Shown here one piece after another: positions 54,196-64,000 of a stretch of DNA of 64,000 bases. Origin of the DNA: Crocodylus rhombifer. Taxonomy: Eukaryota > Chordata > Crocodylia > Crocodylidae. Positions within the stretch are counted from its first letter, which is position 1. Each line of letters starts with the position of its first letter. The position numbers were made by a program, and so were the translations under genes. The notes below the pieces were generated by a model, which was given only the letters and a program-made list of their open reading frames with translations, had not been told where the DNA came from and did not search any database. Location: NCBI GenBank assembly GCA_038503035.1, contig JAVSML010021635.1:364983-428982 (forward strand), read 5' to 3'.

Positions 54196-56245
54196 CTAGC
54201 TGGAAAGGCCCTTTGCAACCAGCATCTGGACAACTTGGGAGCTCAAGAAGGATGGCACTTTCTCAAGAAGACTATTCTTATCACTTAAAAAGTGACCATC
54301 CCCATGCAATCAAAAAGAGGGAGAGGCCAAGAGACCCACCTGACTCAACAGAGACATTAAAGAACTTCTCAAAAAGAAAAAAGAAGCGTACACCCAATGG
54401 AACAATGATTCAGGATCCAGGGAAGAGTACACTCATGCAGCCAGGATCTGCAGACATGAGACAAGGAAAGCCAAAGCATCCATGGAAGTGAAGCTAGCGG
54501 CCAAAATTAAAGACAACAAAAAAAATATCCTTCTATAGATGCATATGGAGCAAGAAACAAGATCTAGCTCAACTGTGGCATCCTTCTAGACCATGGAGAG
54601 GAAGCCCACAGTTGACCCCCATCAAAAGGTAGAGCTTCTCAACAATTACTTTGCATCAGTATTCCTGAAATCAGGCAAGAGCTGGTTGCCAGACCAGGGG
54701 CGCAGAGAATACAGCAATGACAACGGTCCTCATAAAATCAGTCCAGAACAGGTGAAGATATTCTTAGATCAGATGCACACTTTCAAGACGGCTAGTCCAG
54801 ATGACTTTCACCTGAGGGCGCCAAAAGAGCTGACCGAGCTCTGGCGAGGCTGTTTGAGGAATCGTGGAACTCAGATGTTATCCCTAACAACTGGAAGAAG
54901 GAAAGTGGCAGCCTTCTTTAAGAAGGGAAAGAGGGATGACCCTGCCAACTACAGACCGGTCAGTCTGACTTCGGTTCTGAGGAAGATCTTTGAAAACATT
55001 TTCAAGGAGCACATCACTCACAAGCTCCCATCTGGTGGGGTAGTGAGAAGCACCCAGCATGACTCTGTAGAAGGGAGGTCATACCTAACAAACCTGGTGC
55101 CCTTTTATGACCAGGTAACTAACCATATAGACATTGGTCAGGGGGTGGATGTCATCTACCTAGATTTCAGCAAGGCCTTTGATACTGTTTCCCATTAAAT
55201 CCCCTCAGTTAAGTTGGAAAGTTCTGGCTTAGACCAGGTTACAGTGAGGTGGGTTGAAAACTGGCTCAGTCAATGATCCCATTAAGTCTTGATTGATGGG
55301 GTGGCCTCACCCTGAAAAGCCGTCTCCAGTGGTGTACCCCAGGAATCAGTGCTTGGGCCCATGCTTTTTAATATCTTTATTAATGACTTGGAAAAGGGTT
55401 TGAAAAGTATAATGATTAAGTTTGCGGTCGATACCAAACTGTGGGGACAAGCAGGCACACCAAAGGACAGGTCATGGATTCAGGACAACCTTGACAGGCT
55501 GGTCCTATAGGCTGAACAAAACCAGATGAAGTTCAACAGGGACAAATGCCGGGTCCTTCATCTGTAAAGGAAGAACCCTCACCATATCTATGCAATGGGT
55601 GGTGGTTCACTGGCTGGCAGTGCATCCAAAAGGGACTTAAGAGTTGACAATCAACCAGAAGTTGAATATGAGTCAGGAGTGTGACGAAGTCGCCAACAGA
55701 GCAAATATAACTCTGGAGTGCATCAGCAGATGTGTTGCCAACAGATCCAGAGAGGTGCTCCTCCCCCTCTATTTGGAATTGGTGAGGCCACAGCTGGAGT
55801 AGTGTGTCCAGTTCTGGGCACCACACTTCAATAAGGATGTGGACAAGCTCAAAAGGGTGCAAAGAAGGGCCACCAGCATGATCAAGGACCTCGAGGACAG
55901 GCCCTACGAAGACAGACTTTGGGATCTGGGACTGTTCAGTCTGAGCAAAAGAAGGCTGAGAGGTGACTTCCTAGCTGCCTACAAATGTGTCAAGGTAGAA
56001 CACCAGGACCTAGGCAACTATTCAAAAAAAGCCCCACGCCCCAGGAAGATGCGGACCAATGGACACAAGCTAGTCAAGGAAAAATTTCAGCTGGACTTAG
56101 GGAAAAACTTCTTTGCTGTACAAGTAACTAGAATCTGGAACACACTTCCAGCAGATGAGGTGCAGTTGCCATTTCTGGTGGTCTTTAAGAGGAGGCTGGA
56201 CAAAGACCTCACTGAGCTCATTTGAGCCCAATTACCTCCCGCAGC
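54196..56245 (+). mobile_element. CR1 LINE, linker to C-terminus, with damaged RT motif C
   Basis: From about 54590 a frame carries VELLNNYFASVFLKSG, then NYRPVSLTSVLRKIFE and motif A YLDFSKAFDTVSH (about 55157-55195), followed by a stop. Decayed frames include [20 protein letters not shown]. The motif C position reads FAVDTKLW (55421-55444), so the first catalytic Asp is replaced by Val. The C-terminal frame (55839-56225) runs from KLKRVQRRATSMIKDLE to KDLTELI. Only a short 3' UTR is left before unrelated sequence. Confidence 0.92.
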
Positions 56246-56515
56246 TCCAAGAGCTGTGCTGATTAAAGCACCCAGAGCATCACGTGTACTGAAAAATGGT
56301 GACACGGCACTTAGAGCTAAAGCTCACTGAACAAGCTTAAAGTCCCTCACCGCCATTTTTCAGCAGGGCGATGCTGATACACATGGCAGTGGAATCTGCT
56401 GGAGCACAATAATTACCCTTCTCCAGCAGACTTGATTAATTGAGTATGCTCTGACATGTTGCAATTACAGCATGTAGACGCACCCTTCCTGCACGTGTAT
56501 AGGAGCCCCGTAATA
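56246..56515. repeat. Possible terminal-inverted-repeat element
   Basis: The right end tgcacgtgtataggagcccc and left part gctgtgctgattaaagcacc with tcacgtgtactg suggest a DNA element directly after the CR1. Borders are unclear and no target duplication was found. Confidence 0.3.
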
Positions 56516-57040
56516 TCTATTATTTGTTCTTGTGCCCACACTGGGCTTCATTTTAAATAGCTTCCACTTGATATTTTATTCCCTTGATGTACTTATAGTA
56601 ATTAATAATGCCCCTTCTCTGCCTTTGCTCTGCTAGGCTACACAAGTCTCTTCTCATAAAATAGGGTCTAATTTCCCATCTCCTAGCCATCACTTTGCAC
56701 CTTGCATTGATCTTTCTTGAACTTGGGTGACCAAAAGTATCACTACCCAAAATTCCAAATGCTAGAGCATTTTACTATGGCACCAGTACTTTCCCATCTC
56801 TACTTTAAATACCTACATTTGCCTTAACCACAATTTTCAGAAAGCCATGGAAAATCGTATGAACAATTTCAGCACCCTAGCCTCTTCCTCCTGTTATTTC
56901 CCATGAATGAGCCTGCAACTGATTTGAAGTTATTCCGTGGAAGAGAGGAATGAAATACATAGAAGCTTGTGGAATGGAATAGAAAGGAAGGAACCCCTGC
57001 ATGTAATATATTTAGCTGGCAGAAGCTATAACATGTCCGA

Positions 57041-57915
57041 CAGGCCTATGTGAATAGGGAAGTATTAAATTCAGATTCAGCTGACTGGACGGACAGTGAT
57101 TTGATTTGGTGATTTGAATCACTGTCCCCATTAGATTCGGCTGAATCAGAATCGGAGATTTGGCACTGATTCTCCAAATCAGTTCTTCCAGCTGTGCCTG
57201 CCTCTTGTCACGTAAAAAAAAAGACTGGCACTCACTGACTCTGGTAGCAGGGATCAGGGCCTCTGAGGGCTCATGGAGGAAGCACCCACATGCTGTGCAT
57301 GGTAGTGGGGATCACACTCCCGCTGCCTGGCACCAGCACAGCAGCTGCCCCAGGGCACGGGTGCAGTGCGGCTCAGCAGAGCACCTTGTGTTGCCTGGGA
57401 GCTGGGGCTGCTGGGGCTGAGCAGCCATGAGCCCACGGAGTCCCTGATATCCGCTGCTGCAGCCAGTGACTGCAGGGCCTTTTAACTGCCAGGAGGCTGG
57501 GACCAGGCGGGGCAGCCATCAGGGATGGGGCTCTGCCAGGAGATCCCAGAGCCCCTGCTGCAGCGGGTGAGTATGGGGCTTTGTTTTTTAAAGTGCTGGG
57601 ACTAGGCTGCTGCTGGGTAGGGGACAGAGCTAGGCAGGGCAGCCGTGTAGGCTTTTCCCATAGCTCCCTGCACTGGGGCAGAGGCAAGCAAAGCCAGAGG
57701 AGCTTCAAGAGAACTGGCAGCTGCCCAGCTGTGCCTGCCCCTTCCCAGCCTATCCGAATATCCCTGAATCTTTTCCGAATCGATTTGGAGGCTTTGGATT
57801 TAATACAGACCTTTTAATGGGTCTCCTGATTCAATTCAGATTCGGAGATTCAGGCACCGAATCAGGCCAAATCTCCTCCAAATTAAAACAGGCAACTTAA
57901 GCTTCGCATAGCCTA
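57041..57915. mobile_element. hAT-like element of the caggcctatg family with gattcgg-type subterminal repeats
   Basis: The left end caggcctatgtgaatagg and right end gcttcgcatagccta are imperfect inverted repeats. Flanks atgtccga (57033-57040) and atgtttga (57916-57923) match at 6 of 8, both differences C/T. Subterminal regions on both sides are dense in attcagattcagc, gaatcagaatcgg, gattcaattcagattcgg and similar. The core is GC-rich with direct repeats (gggctctgccagg and similar). No transposase is visible. A truncated relative starts at 27887. Confidence 0.75.
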
Positions 57916-58489
57916 ATGTTTGATACTTTTGTAGTACCACTGTCACTGCTTGCTACTTCTAGAAATAAAGAATTTCAACTTTCAGACCCATTCAGCAACT
58001 AAATGATGTTTACATTCCTTCTCCATGGAGGTCCACACTTGATCTGAGCCTTCAGTCATTCCAGCAATACAAACAAAAGTACTTGAAGGACCCATTATAA
58101 ATCAAATTGCATAAGAGACTCCTATTGACATATTAGCTCTGAAGCGACACTGCAATGCTAGCCTGGTGGAGTTGCATGTGGAAGCCAGTATTTCCTATCA
58201 AAAAGCCTATCCCTTTTCCTCTCAGAACCTCTATCAAACTGCATCCCATCTGAGAAGACAGACAAGAGCCTTCATTCTAAAGTCATCACACCAGTCCTAT
58301 AGTTGCAGCTTTAAACTTGTTTTTAATTCTAGTTTAATTTAAAACACTTTATAGAGTCAATCTAACTGTTCAGCCAAATAACTGCATTTTCTAACTGCCT
58401 CAAGCACCAAACAATTTAAAAGCATCATATTTCAAAGTTATCCTTCAGTAATCATTATATTCTATTACATTTTATAATACATATAAGAA
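57916..58489. other. Intronic sequence
   Basis: Nothing recognised. Confidence 0.5.
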
Positions 58490-59030
58490 CCATTTGGAGT
58501 ACTGCGTCCAGTTTTGGGCTCCACAATTCAAAAAGGATGTGGAGAAGCTTGAGAGAGTCCAGAGGAGAGCCACACGCATGATCAGAGGTCAGGAAAACAG
58601 ATCTTACGATGACAGGCTGAGAGACATGGGACTCTTTAGCCTGGAAAAGCGCAGGCTCAGGGGTGATCTGATGGCCACCTATAAGTTTATCAGGGGTGAC
58701 CACCAGGATCTGGGGGAACGTCTGTTCACCAGAGCACCCCAAGGGATGACGAGGTCGAACGGTCACAAACTCCTGCAAGACCGTTTCAGGCTGGACATAA
58801 GGAAGAATTTCTTTACTGTCCAAGCCCCCAAGGTCTGGAACAGTCTGCCAGCGGAGGTGGTTCAAGCACCTACATTGAACACCTTCAAGAGTAAATTGGA
58901 TGCTTATCTTGCTGGGATCCTATGACCCCAGCTGACTTCCTGCCCTCTGGGCAGGGGGCTGGACTCGATGATCTCCCAAGGTCCCTTCCAGCCCTAATGT
59001 CTATGAAATCTATGAAATCTATGAAATTTA
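58490..59030 (+). mobile_element. CR1 LINE 3' end, young and nearly intact
   Basis: An open frame from the truncation point ([14 protein letters not shown]) to AYLAGIL (stop after 58922) is followed by a short 3' UTR and three tatgaaatc units. It is nearly identical to the minus-strand copy at 18139-18860. It lies upstream of the ATG5 exon at 40.4 kb, whereas the other copy lies downstream. Confidence 0.95.
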
Positions 59031-59272
59031 AGTTGCAATTTTTACTTGCTCTTTCCTGTCTTGGCAATTTAATGGTTTCTCTACATGACTTTGGCTGGTG
59101 GAAATTGCTCAATGTTTCTGTTTTTGCAGCACAAAATGGAGAAAGCCAAACAACTAGCTGTGGAGCCTAAGAAGAATGAAAGCAAAAAGTGGCCTCCTCA
59201 TTTGTCATTGCAGCTAGTCTTGAGACTTGAAATATACATTTGATATTCATGAAGTATTCACTGCAGTACAAC

Positions 59273-59338
59273 TTTTTTTTTTTTTTTTATATATATATAT
59301 ATAACATATACATATACACACACACACACACACACATA
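59273..59338. repeat. Compound T / AT / CA microsatellite
   Basis: About 16 T, then an AT run, then interrupted ATACAT, then a CA run. Confidence 0.95.
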
Positions 59339-59375
59339 TTACAACTTTTGCCTTTATTTTTATATTGCTTTAAAG

Positions 59376-59700
59376 CAGGGGTAGGCAAAATACAGCCCGC
59401 AGGCTGGATATGGCCCACCATGGGATTTTGTCTGGCCTGCGGCAGGTCCGTTGGTCCCACCCAGCCCAAGCACGGGAGGCACCCCGGCCGTGGCAGCCAA
59501 ACTCCACTTCCCATCAGTCCCAGTGGTGGCAGATCCTTCCAGCTACCACCACTGCTGGACCTGGCCCCTCTACCCATGAACCCCAGTCCTTCCACCCCAC
59601 ACCCACCGGCAGGGACAGGACCCATGTAGGCAGGCACATGGATGGGGTTGGGCTGTGAGTGGTTGGGAAGTGGTGTCCATCCCAGCTGCCCAGCTGAGCA
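59376..59700 (+). mobile_element. hAT-like left end (caggggtaggcaaa family)
   Basis: It begins caggggtaggcaaaatacag, then cccgcaggctggatatggcc. These match the left end at 17570. The GC-rich body continues to about 59700. I could not find the right terminus or a copy of the left flank ctttaaag, so the end is nominal. Confidence 0.55.
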
Positions 59701-60477
59701 CAAAGCAGAGCCATTTAGGGAGTTCCAGTGATCTGGGATTGCCAAGATAATCTCAGTGGGTAACGATTATCAGCTACAGAGAATTAAAAGATTAAAATGT
59801 CTAATAGTTAAAGGTTCATGCTAAAATAACTGCAAGGAAGTAAATGCAAACAGGGAGTCACATGACGATGTTTCACACACTGTGTTGTTGACTGACAGTA
59901 TTCAACTTGCATCCATAATATAAAAATCTACCACTGATTAAAAAAAGAAGCAATTATGTGACATTTATTACTTAAGGCATGACCTCTAAAATAAATGCCA
60001 AATAACTCCATATGAATTGATAGTAGCTGATTTTCTACAGGTATCATGGCAGAGATAGGTACCAAGAAAAAAAATCAGAATGCAGAGAGAGTAAAAGCTT
60101 AATAGAAAAAGTCCACACAAATCAGAAGATGAGATCACAGCATGTTGTACCCGAGGTAGTTTTAATTTGGCTAGCACAAATACAAATAGCTACAGCACGG
60201 ACTCTACAAGCCTGCTTAGGCCTGTGCAAGTACTTAGTTAGCAGCTAGGCTGCATTACTGCAACTTCAATGATCTTTGTACCCAAATTAGATTGAAGTTA
60301 AGTAGGCTGCAGTCACATTTCCGACTGCACTACAAATATATCCACATGCTTCCAGTGTGTGTAGTTATTCAGCTGTGAATATTGGTTTAAAATGCAAATG
60401 TACAAGCCACATTAAAATTAAGGCAGGGCTCAAATCAAATCCAGAAGTCATGGTTTACAAGCCAAAAGCCTTTAAAT
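59701..60477. other. Intronic sequence
   Basis: Nothing recognised. Confidence 0.5.
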
Positions 60478-60786
60478 CAGTGATTCTCAATTTTTTTTAG
60501 ACTCAAAAGGCACACCTCATTAAACTCAGGCCATCACTCAGAAAATATCAGATTTTAGTTTTCACTCATTTTCTAACTATGGCAAAATATAAAAGAGAAA
60601 TTATTCTGCTGCAAAGAACTTAGGCCACAAAAGGAAAGGTTGTTTCTAGCACTACAGATTCCTATTTGCAATCTCTGGGTTTGCCTTGTCAATCACACGA
60701 AGGCGTTCGCACACTTAACGGAACTAATCTTATATGGCATCCTGCATCATAGAAGGATGTCATGGCACCCTAGTTGACACTCAGCA
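60478..60786 (+). mobile_element. hAT-like non-autonomous element (cagtggttctcaacc family), copy A
   Basis: It begins cagtgattctcaattttttt and follows the 61005 copy through actcaaaaggcacacc, ctgctgcaaagaactta and gcaccctagttgac. Flanks ctttaaat (60470-60477) and ctctagat (60787-60794) match at 6 of 8, both transitions. Confidence 0.75.
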
Positions 60787-61004
60787 CTCTAGATAACAAG
60801 ACAGTCAGAAGATCACACCCTTACAATGCCTATATATTGGACAATTACAGCTAGCTAAAATGAATGGGGGATTATGGACTTCTTACACACTGCACAAGTG
60901 CCTTGAAAACTGGTAGGGTAATCAGGTTATAGAATTACAACACCCTATCCAAATTACAAACAAGGCAATCAGTATTAAAAAAGGAAGCGCATAAAGCCTT
61001 TGAG

Positions 61005-61316
61005 CAGTGGTTCTCAACCTTTTTTTAAACTCAAGATAGCCCTTGGTGGATTCAATGCACCCTATGGATAATGCCAGGTCTTTAGTTTCCACTCGCTGTT
61101 TGACTATGGAAAAATAGAGCAATTCTACTGTTGCAAAGAACTCAGAAGGATCACAACAAGAAAGAATGTTTTTAACACTATGGATTCCCATCTGAAATAT
61201 CTGGATTTATCTTATGAATCATGTTTGTACACCTAACAGTACTAATATTGCGTGGGATCCCTCAAAGGATCTCAAGGCACTTCAAGGTGCTGCAACACCC
61301 TGGTTGAGAATCACTG
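61005..61316 (+). mobile_element. hAT-like non-autonomous element (cagtggttctcaacc family), copy B
   Basis: The left end cagtggttctcaaccttttt and right end accctggttgagaatcactg are inverted repeats. Flanks cctttgag (60997-61004) and ccttagag (61317-61324) match at 7 of 8. At 312 bp this is the best-kept copy in the window. Relatives lie at 1491, 60478, 11120 (end only) and 63219 (end only). Confidence 0.88.
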
Positions 61317-61324
61317 CCTTAGAG

Positions 61325-61607
61325 TCTGAATGATGAGGACTTAACTGTGTGCATGTAAGTTTCCCCTACAAAGTTTGCCACAATGGAATAGGAACAGCTG
61401 TATATAAGAAAAAACCCTCCCAGATTTCTGGAGGAAATTATAATGAACTGTGCGACCTTCAATGAGTGTTCTAGGAACACAATAAAACATAAAACAAATC
61501 CTGTCAGACTAATGACTCAAAATACCTTTGACAAAACATAACAACACTGCCTCTATCCTCAACATAAGACATGTGGCCAACATACAATAACATCCTAAAG
61601 ATGTACC
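61325..61607. other. Short intronic stretch
   Basis: Nothing recognised. Confidence 0.5.
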
Positions 61608-61925
61608 TTTTTAAATTAAATAAAATAGAGAGAGAGCACAAGCTTTAACTTCATCAGATGCTGTGAAAGGACTTCAGAAACGGAGTATAAGGAGGGCCAG
61701 ACCACACAGGGGTAGGACTACAGCCCCTTCTCCCCATGCAGCTGGATTTGGACCAGGATGCCTCCTAACCCCCTCTAAGGCCTAAATCGGGGCCACCAGC
61801 CAGATCCAGCCCCCAGGCGGACTGTCCCACCAGGGAAAAAGGTTGGGCACCTCTGAGTTAGTCTATAAAGGTACATATTTACCCTGTCTTCTGGCTGACT
61901 TCAGACTAACATAGCTAACCATCTA
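61608..61925. repeat. Interspersed repeat pieces around a hAT-like block
   Basis: The left part (gagcacaagctttaacttca, catcagatgc) and right part (gttagtctataaaggtac, cagactaacatagctaacc) are known-looking halves of common reptile repeats but are in opposite relative orientation. Between them a GC-richer block ends aaaaaggttgggcacctctg at 61855, a hAT-like terminus. Confidence 0.45.
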
Positions 61926-63100
61926 TCTCACCTTAAAGATGCTTCCCAAACAGATGAAGATTTGAAGAGGCTGTTAAAAGAGGAAAAAAAGTGTTGCTTT
62001 AATCCAGACAGGCTACATAGAATGGTCTCCACACTGGATTTGACACTTTACTGTCTACCCATGGCCTGCATCAGAACGTCTGTAGCACTACATAAGTCAA
62101 GTGAACAGCTGTCCACACTGCTGTAACATTAGACTGACTGCAGAAATGCCACAAAAGTGTTCCTGGATGAAACAGGAACTTCTCTAGAGCACTACACTGT
62201 GTATCATTACATACAAGGTCTACAAAGTATACCACAGCATCACACGGAGTTTCTCCATCCCCCAGCATCTCACAGTGCTCCACTCCCACTTCCCTCCCAT
62301 CCTTTCCAAGGTGGGAGAGAGAGGGAGAATGGGAGCTGGCACTGTCACTTGTTCACTGAAAATGCAGAGGGAATAAGCATAGCCATATAGGGGCAACAAA
62401 CCTAGAAAACAGAAAAGGAAGAGGAAAAAAAATCCAACAAGGAAGTATTTTTAGGGAACAGGGAATACAGAATCATTTCATGGGGCACATGATACTTTTG
62501 GGAAAAACTAATCATAGATTAGAGAAGTCACCTCAAAGCCCAACAAAACATAACAATAAAGCAAGTGGGGAAGAACACTAATTAAGGGGGGATGGGGAAA
62601 TCAAAGAAAAATAAAGAAACAGAGGAGAAAAGTAAAAGAAAAAAAGGAGAAGAAATTGTAATGAGCAAAGGAAACGTTAGTAATGTTACCTGAAAGGCGT
62701 AGAAGTTAGTAAACATCCATGTTTGTTTTAATTTTCTAAATAAATATTCCACATTTTTAAGAAGAAGAGAGGTAAACCAGAAGTGATAGCACAGTTAGTG
62801 ATAAGATTCAAATCACACTGCTACAGTTATGTAACTAGGTTAGCAGGACAGTTATTTTGAAAAATTATATGCAACTGCAGCAGATTAAATTCTTTAGATT
62901 GTTGAGCCGGAAAGCTATTTTTTTTCAAATGTAAGTAGGGTATGACCTCTTTGTAATTATCTTCACTTAATGTACATACTCATGTACTGAAAGTTTCATT
63001 ATAAGTATTATGTTATACTATTTTAGAAACTGGTCTTTCTTCTTTCCCTGTCAGCAGCTCATCTGGGTGAGGCTTAAGAACAGATATGAAAAAGTGTCAG
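61926..63100. other. Intronic sequence with purine-rich strand
   Basis: The + strand is strongly purine-rich at about 62400-62660 (for example gaaaaataaagaaacagagg). No gene is recognised. A donor-like site on the minus strand near 62690 is not attached to a recognisable exon. Confidence 0.5.
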
Positions 63101-63139
63101 GCCAAAGTACATTAAAAACAGTAACATCACTCCCTCCCC

Positions 63140-63219
63140 CATTTTTTAAATGGAGTGTTGCTAAATTCAGAGAAGTTATGTAGGGGTGCCTTGAGACCAA
63201 AAAGGCTGAGAACTGCTGA
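63140..63219. mobile_element. hAT-like right terminus (cagtggttctcaacc family)
   Basis: ggggtgccttgagaccaaaa and aggctgagaactgctg end at 63219. The reverse complement begins cagcagttctcagcc. The left end was not found. Confidence 0.5.
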
Positions 63220-63689
63220 CAAACAACTAGTATTCTTTTGAAGTTTTGTCTTTTTAAAACAGTTTTAGACAGACTATACAGTTTCATACATACTCTCAGC
63301 AACCAAGTACTGTAACATTCCCATTTACCCAAATCCCTGAACATTTTCCAAATATTTCCTCATCTCAGTTGAGATTAAAAGTGACCCAATCATCACTATG
63401 AAATGATGCTTATTGATCCAGTCATAATACAGTGAAACAAAAAAGACTGCGCTTATTAAATTTCTTGACAATTAGGATACAGTTATGCTCATAAATCATT
63501 TCTCAAACTCAATGTCACATGCACAGGGTGCACAAAGAAATTTTAAAGTACTAAAATTGTATGATGCTAACTATTCTTATTTATTTTTATGCCTTAAAAA
63601 TGTGCTTAAACCATAGCAGAAATCAACGATCCTTACCAGAGAATTTATGCTGACCACAGGCACGAGGAGTTAAGTATTGTTTTTCAGTA

Positions 63690-64000
63690 TATAGGTTGAT
63701 GTGGTATATAGGTCGGACCCAGTTTTCCAGTGTGAAAAGTTAGGATTTTCATAGGCCCAGGGTATAAATTGGAGCCGGGCTTGGTGCTTGGCTGGCACAG
63801 CCCCATCCCCGGTAAGCAGCACTGCCTAGGCCATGCCAGCCAAACGCTGAGCCCAGCCATGTCCTCTGCAAGTGGGGCTGGCCTCAGCACTCAGCAGCGC
63901 TATTCATGGCAGACAGGGCCAGGCTCAGTGCTTGTCTGGCTCAGCCCCATTCCCTGCGAGCCCAGTACCACTTGCAGGGGATTGGGCCACACTAGCCAAG
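63690..64000. repeat. GC-rich repeat running off the right edge
   Basis: From about 63760 the sequence is GC-rich with a direct pair. gcttggctggcacagcccca near 63788 and gcttgtctggctcagcccca near 63931 each sit in a segment of about 50 bp. It looks like a transposon interior cut by the window end. Confidence 0.5.

Noticed and set aside
62640..62760. Donor-like site (cag|gtaaca on the minus strand)
   Set aside because: The preceding frames contain stops and no family match.
63600..63680. Donor-like site (ctg|gtaagg on the minus strand)
   Set aside because: No matching acceptor or conserved peptide could be found.

Overview
The window looks like a piece of a draft vertebrate genome assembly: (A+T)-rich, intron-like DNA, one run of ten Ns inside a CA microsatellite, and no dense coding. 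Many CR1 LINE fragments and many short hAT-like DNA transposons point to a sauropsid. The CR1 3' ends terminating in repeated tatgaaatc units, the internal catagaatcatagaa type CR1 ends and the hAT families suggest a crocodilian, but this is inference from repeat style and not a species call.

The only host gene I can name is ATG5 (autophagy related 5), on the minus strand. Two internal exons are visible with correct splice sites: one at 40399-40493 and one at 5044-5161. They are consecutive in the transcript and in phase with each other, and they match human ATG5 residues of about 160-191 and 192-230. The rest of the window is the intron between them (about 35.2 kb), part of the preceding intron (40494-64000) and part of the following intron (1-5043). 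I did not find the earlier coding exons or the last coding exon, which presumably lie outside. A weaker minus-strand candidate is a small terminal-exon-like unit at 52879-53158 (acceptor, 34 codons, stop, AATAAA).

The introns are packed with transposons. CR1 copies lie at 6.1-8.6 kb (+, endonuclease to 3' end with the RT palm deleted), 18.1-18.9 (-), 19.6-20.1 (-), 27.0-28.6 (-, interrupted), 36.1-37.2 (+, split by a hAT), 40.06-40.24 (+), 47.5, 48.1 and 50.6 kb (-), 53.6-54.2 and 54.2-56.2 (+), and 58.5-59.0 (+). At least ten hAT-like elements can be delimited by 8-bp target-site duplications, of which the best is 36241-37149 with a perfect duplication inside a CR1. Other elements include Tigger-like ends near 26995 and 29019, an element built of gattcgg-type motifs at 57041-57915, foldback elements at the left edge and at 52 kb, a MIR-like SINE, a tRNA-like SINE head and a tRNA-Gly-derived pseudogene.

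The most unusual structures are a long imperfect hairpin (26026-26470) in GC-rich DNA next to a microsatellite and assembly gap, and two near-identical young CR1 3' ends in opposite orientation on either side of the ATG5 exon at 40.4 kb. I saw no new multi-gene system. The biological interest lies in the ATG5 exons and in how the transposons are arranged around them.
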